Source: Natronorubrum texcoconense (GTDB taxonomy: Archaea > Halobacteriota > Halobacteria > Halobacteriales > Natrialbaceae). Taken from it: a stretch of 64,000 nucleotides of DNA. Below, in pieces: positions 62,770-64,000 of this stretch. The stretch spans positions 1-64,000 of the forward strand of contig NZ_FNFE01000008.1 of the NCBI RefSeq assembly GCF_900100335.1. Reading direction: 5' to 3'. Both the position numbers and the translations under genes were made by a program. A model generated the notes under the pieces. It was not told the DNA's origin and did no database searches. It saw only the letters and a list, made by a program, of their open reading frames with translations. Position 1 is the first letter of the stretch; each line of letters opens with the position of its first letter.

Positions 62770-62934
62770 ATGACCCGCACGACCTATCGATGCACCTGCG
62801 GCGCGCTGTTGAAGTTCGCACAGGATCTCGAGAAGGAGTCCGGGATCACGACGCGGAGCTGGAAGTGTACGGACTGCGGGACGCCCGTTCCGGGACAGAT
62901 CGCCGAGAAGGTCCGCCACCAGCATCCGTCCTGA
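62770..62934 (+). CDS. Small zinc-ribbon protein
   Basis: 54 residues. CTCGALLKFAQDLEKESG and a second knuckle WKCTDCGTPVPGQIAEKVRHQHPS form two CxC/CxxC pairs for zinc. The protein is short but has good codon use and a clear fold. Similar short ribbons are widespread in haloarchaea. Function unknown. Confidence 0.75.
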   Translation: MTRTTYRCTCGALLKFAQDLEKESGITTRSWKCTDCGTPVPGQIAEKVRHQHPS

Positions 62935-63057
62935 TCCCCGTCCCCGGTCCAATCGAAAGGGGCGTCGCGTGCCGGTTCGGCACTGTTCGACGCGGTTCGC
63001 ACACGGCATCGCAAGCACCGCCGATATGTCTCGGAGGGGAAACAACCAACGTACACG

Positions 63058-63330
63058 ATGGATCGCAACCGTAGGCGCATGCTCGAACTGACGGGACTCG
63101 CTGCAGTCGGCTCGATAACCCTGCTCGCCGGGTGCAGCGACGAGGGCCCCGGTGACGAGGAGCCGGACGACGGCGAACCGGACGAGAACGACGGCGATGG
63201 GGGGAACGGTGACAACGGCGACGACGAGCAGGCCGAGCATCCCGACGAAGTCGGCGACGAGGGCGACGCCGGTGCCGATGACGCGGCGGAGCCGACGGGC
63301 GGCGCTCCCGATGAAGACGACGATAACTGA
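63058..63330 (+). CDS. Tat-exported acidic lipoprotein
   Basis: 90 residues. MDRNRRRMLELTGLAAVGSITLLAGC has the twin arginine, the hydrophobic stretch and the LAGC lipobox, so the protein is probably exported folded and lipid-anchored at Cys26. The remainder is a flexible tail of Asp, Glu, Gly and Pro with no domain. It may be a spacer, a surface charge carrier or a remnant of a longer protein. Confidence 0.8.
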   Translation: MDRNRRRMLELTGLAAVGSITLLAGCSDEGPGDEEPDDGEPDENDGDGGNGDNGDDEQAEHPDEVGDEGDAGADDAAEPTGGAPDEDDDN

Positions 63331-63345
63331 GTACGTCGAAGATCG

Positions 63346-63663
63346 TTACTGACGGTCGGCCTCGAGTTCGTACTCGAGAGCGAGCCGACGCTGTCGTGCG
63401 TATCGCCACTGCACGTATCCGTAGTAGACCAGCGAGAAGCCGGTGAGAACTCCCAGTACGATGGTCGAGGCCAATAACGCGACCAGCGGTTCGATCGTCG
63501 TTTCGAAAGGGCGGGAGAGGAACTGCTCGAGCGCTTGCCGTTGAGCCGCCGAGAGACCCACGACGAAGGCGTACCAGGCGAACGAGAGCGTGCTCGCGGC
63601 CCAGAGAACGAGGCAGGTCGCGGAGACGAGCCAGCCACGTCGCTGGAGCGTCGCGTCACCCAT
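63346..63663 (-). CDS. Small membrane protein, three predicted segments
   Basis: 105 residues. Hydrophobic segments: WLVSATCLVLWAASTLSFAWYAFVVGL and PLVALLASTIVLGVLTGFSLVYYGYVQW. A basic C-terminal tail (RYARQRRLALEYELEADRQ) probably faces the cytoplasm. I do not recognise the family. It converges with the lipoprotein gene. Confidence 0.75.
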   Translation of the reverse strand: MGDATLQRRGWLVSATCLVLWAASTLSFAWYAFVVGLSAAQRQALEQFLSRPFETTIEPLVALLASTIVLGVLTGFSLVYYGYVQWRYARQRRLALEYELEADRQ

Positions 63664-63846
63664 CCGTCTCTCTCCTCGATGGGACGGCGAAATTCGACTT
63701 CCGAATGTACATCGGTACTCGTGACCGCCTTTGCGTGAACACGAACAACCGAATCGCGATCCATTGTCGCCTGCATTTGGCCGAGAGTTATATCGGGTTC
63801 AGTCACGTGCACAGGTAGTTGTATCGGCAGGTCGTATCGCGCGAAT

Positions 63847-64000
63847 ATGACCGACGAGCGACGTCAGGACAACGGCGGTTCAGATCGATCGGAAACGTCT
63901 GAAAGAGATAGATTGGCACCGCCGGGTTCGCCAGGCGGAGCCGCGGCCGCTGCCTCCGTGCTGTGGGGCGCCGTCGCCTTCCTCCATCTGGAATCGATCG
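63847..64000 (+). CDS. Start of a gene that runs off the right edge
   Basis: 51 codons are visible from the ATG at 63847. A polar, charged N-terminus (MTDERRQDNGGSDRSETSER) leads into GGAAAAASVLWGAVAFLHLES, which may be the beginning of a first membrane segment. The frame is still open at the window end, so neither length nor function can be judged. Confidence 0.5.
   Translation, partial: MTDERRQDNGGSDRSETSERDRLAPPGSPGGAAAAASVLWGAVAFLHLESI

Noticed and set aside
1-64000. CRISPR arrays, rRNA, tRNA and intact insertion sequences
   Set aside because: No regularly spaced identical repeats with unique spacers, no conserved rRNA segments, no complete cloverleaf and no transposase motif were seen by eye; a tRNA search program would be decisive.

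Overview
The window is chromosomal DNA from a halophilic archaeon (class Halobacteria). The base composition is GC-rich, the predicted proteins are strongly acidic, many transcripts look leaderless, and the gene content is typical of the class: bacterio-opsin-activator HTH_10 regulators, Cdc48-type AAA ATPase, GHMP-type shikimate kinase, XPB-like helicase, short zinc-ribbon proteins and Tat/lipobox exports. I cannot name the genus. Housekeeping genes (glmS, aroK, aroQ, cdc48) argue for the main chromosome rather than a plasmid. No rRNA, tRNA, CRISPR array or intact insertion sequence was seen. Family names are recalled from sequence patterns, not from a database search.

Regions. 0-19 kb: an exported beta-helix protein, then a surface-glycan island (GT-C-like membrane protein, PP-loop ATPase, ATP-grasp ligase, GNAT, phosphodiesterase, polysaccharide deacetylase, an overlapping Gfo/Idh - DUF362 - SDR operon, two glycosyltransferase-like proteins) broken by two toxin-antitoxin pairs (TumE-like and VapBC). 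19-28 kb: stress and sensing genes (UspA, a 1069-residue PAS/GAF sensor-regulator, an HTH_10 regulator, a Kef-type antiporter). 28-32 kb: UDP-GlcNAc precursor genes glmS and glmU-like. 33-37 kb: a second glycan cluster (FemAB-like GNAT, phosphodiesterase, PLP aminotransferase). 37-43 kb: a HerA-like coiled-coil ATPase diverging from ParA and a ribbon-helix-helix partner around an array of 9-bp repeats, followed by an XPB-like helicase. 43-48 kb: three overlapping genes for large envelope proteins, one with a prepilin-like signal. 48-55 kb: Cdc48, an HTH_10 regulator, an R2lox-like oxidase, small conserved proteins, aroK-aroQ. 55-57 kb: a RelE-type toxin-antitoxin insert bounded by a duplicated aroQ 3' end. 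57-60 kb: a third glycan cluster (CBS-SDR fusion, DegT aminotransferase). 60-64 kb: UspA, a wHTH/membrane pair, a hydrolase, small proteins and the start of one more gene.

Two results stand out. First, 24 copies of the palindromic core GTNNNNAC, set in runs with a 9-bp repeat, fill the roughly 1 kb between the HerA-like gene and parA. With the RHH protein this looks like a centromere of a ParA partition system with a HerA-like translocase attached. Second, the octamer ATAACAAA lies upstream of seven surface-glycan genes spread over 55 kb. In several cases it sits at TATA position (about 26-28 bp before a start codon), suggesting a dedicated promoter class. In two cases it is followed by a 15-codon leader ORF that overlaps the main gene's start.
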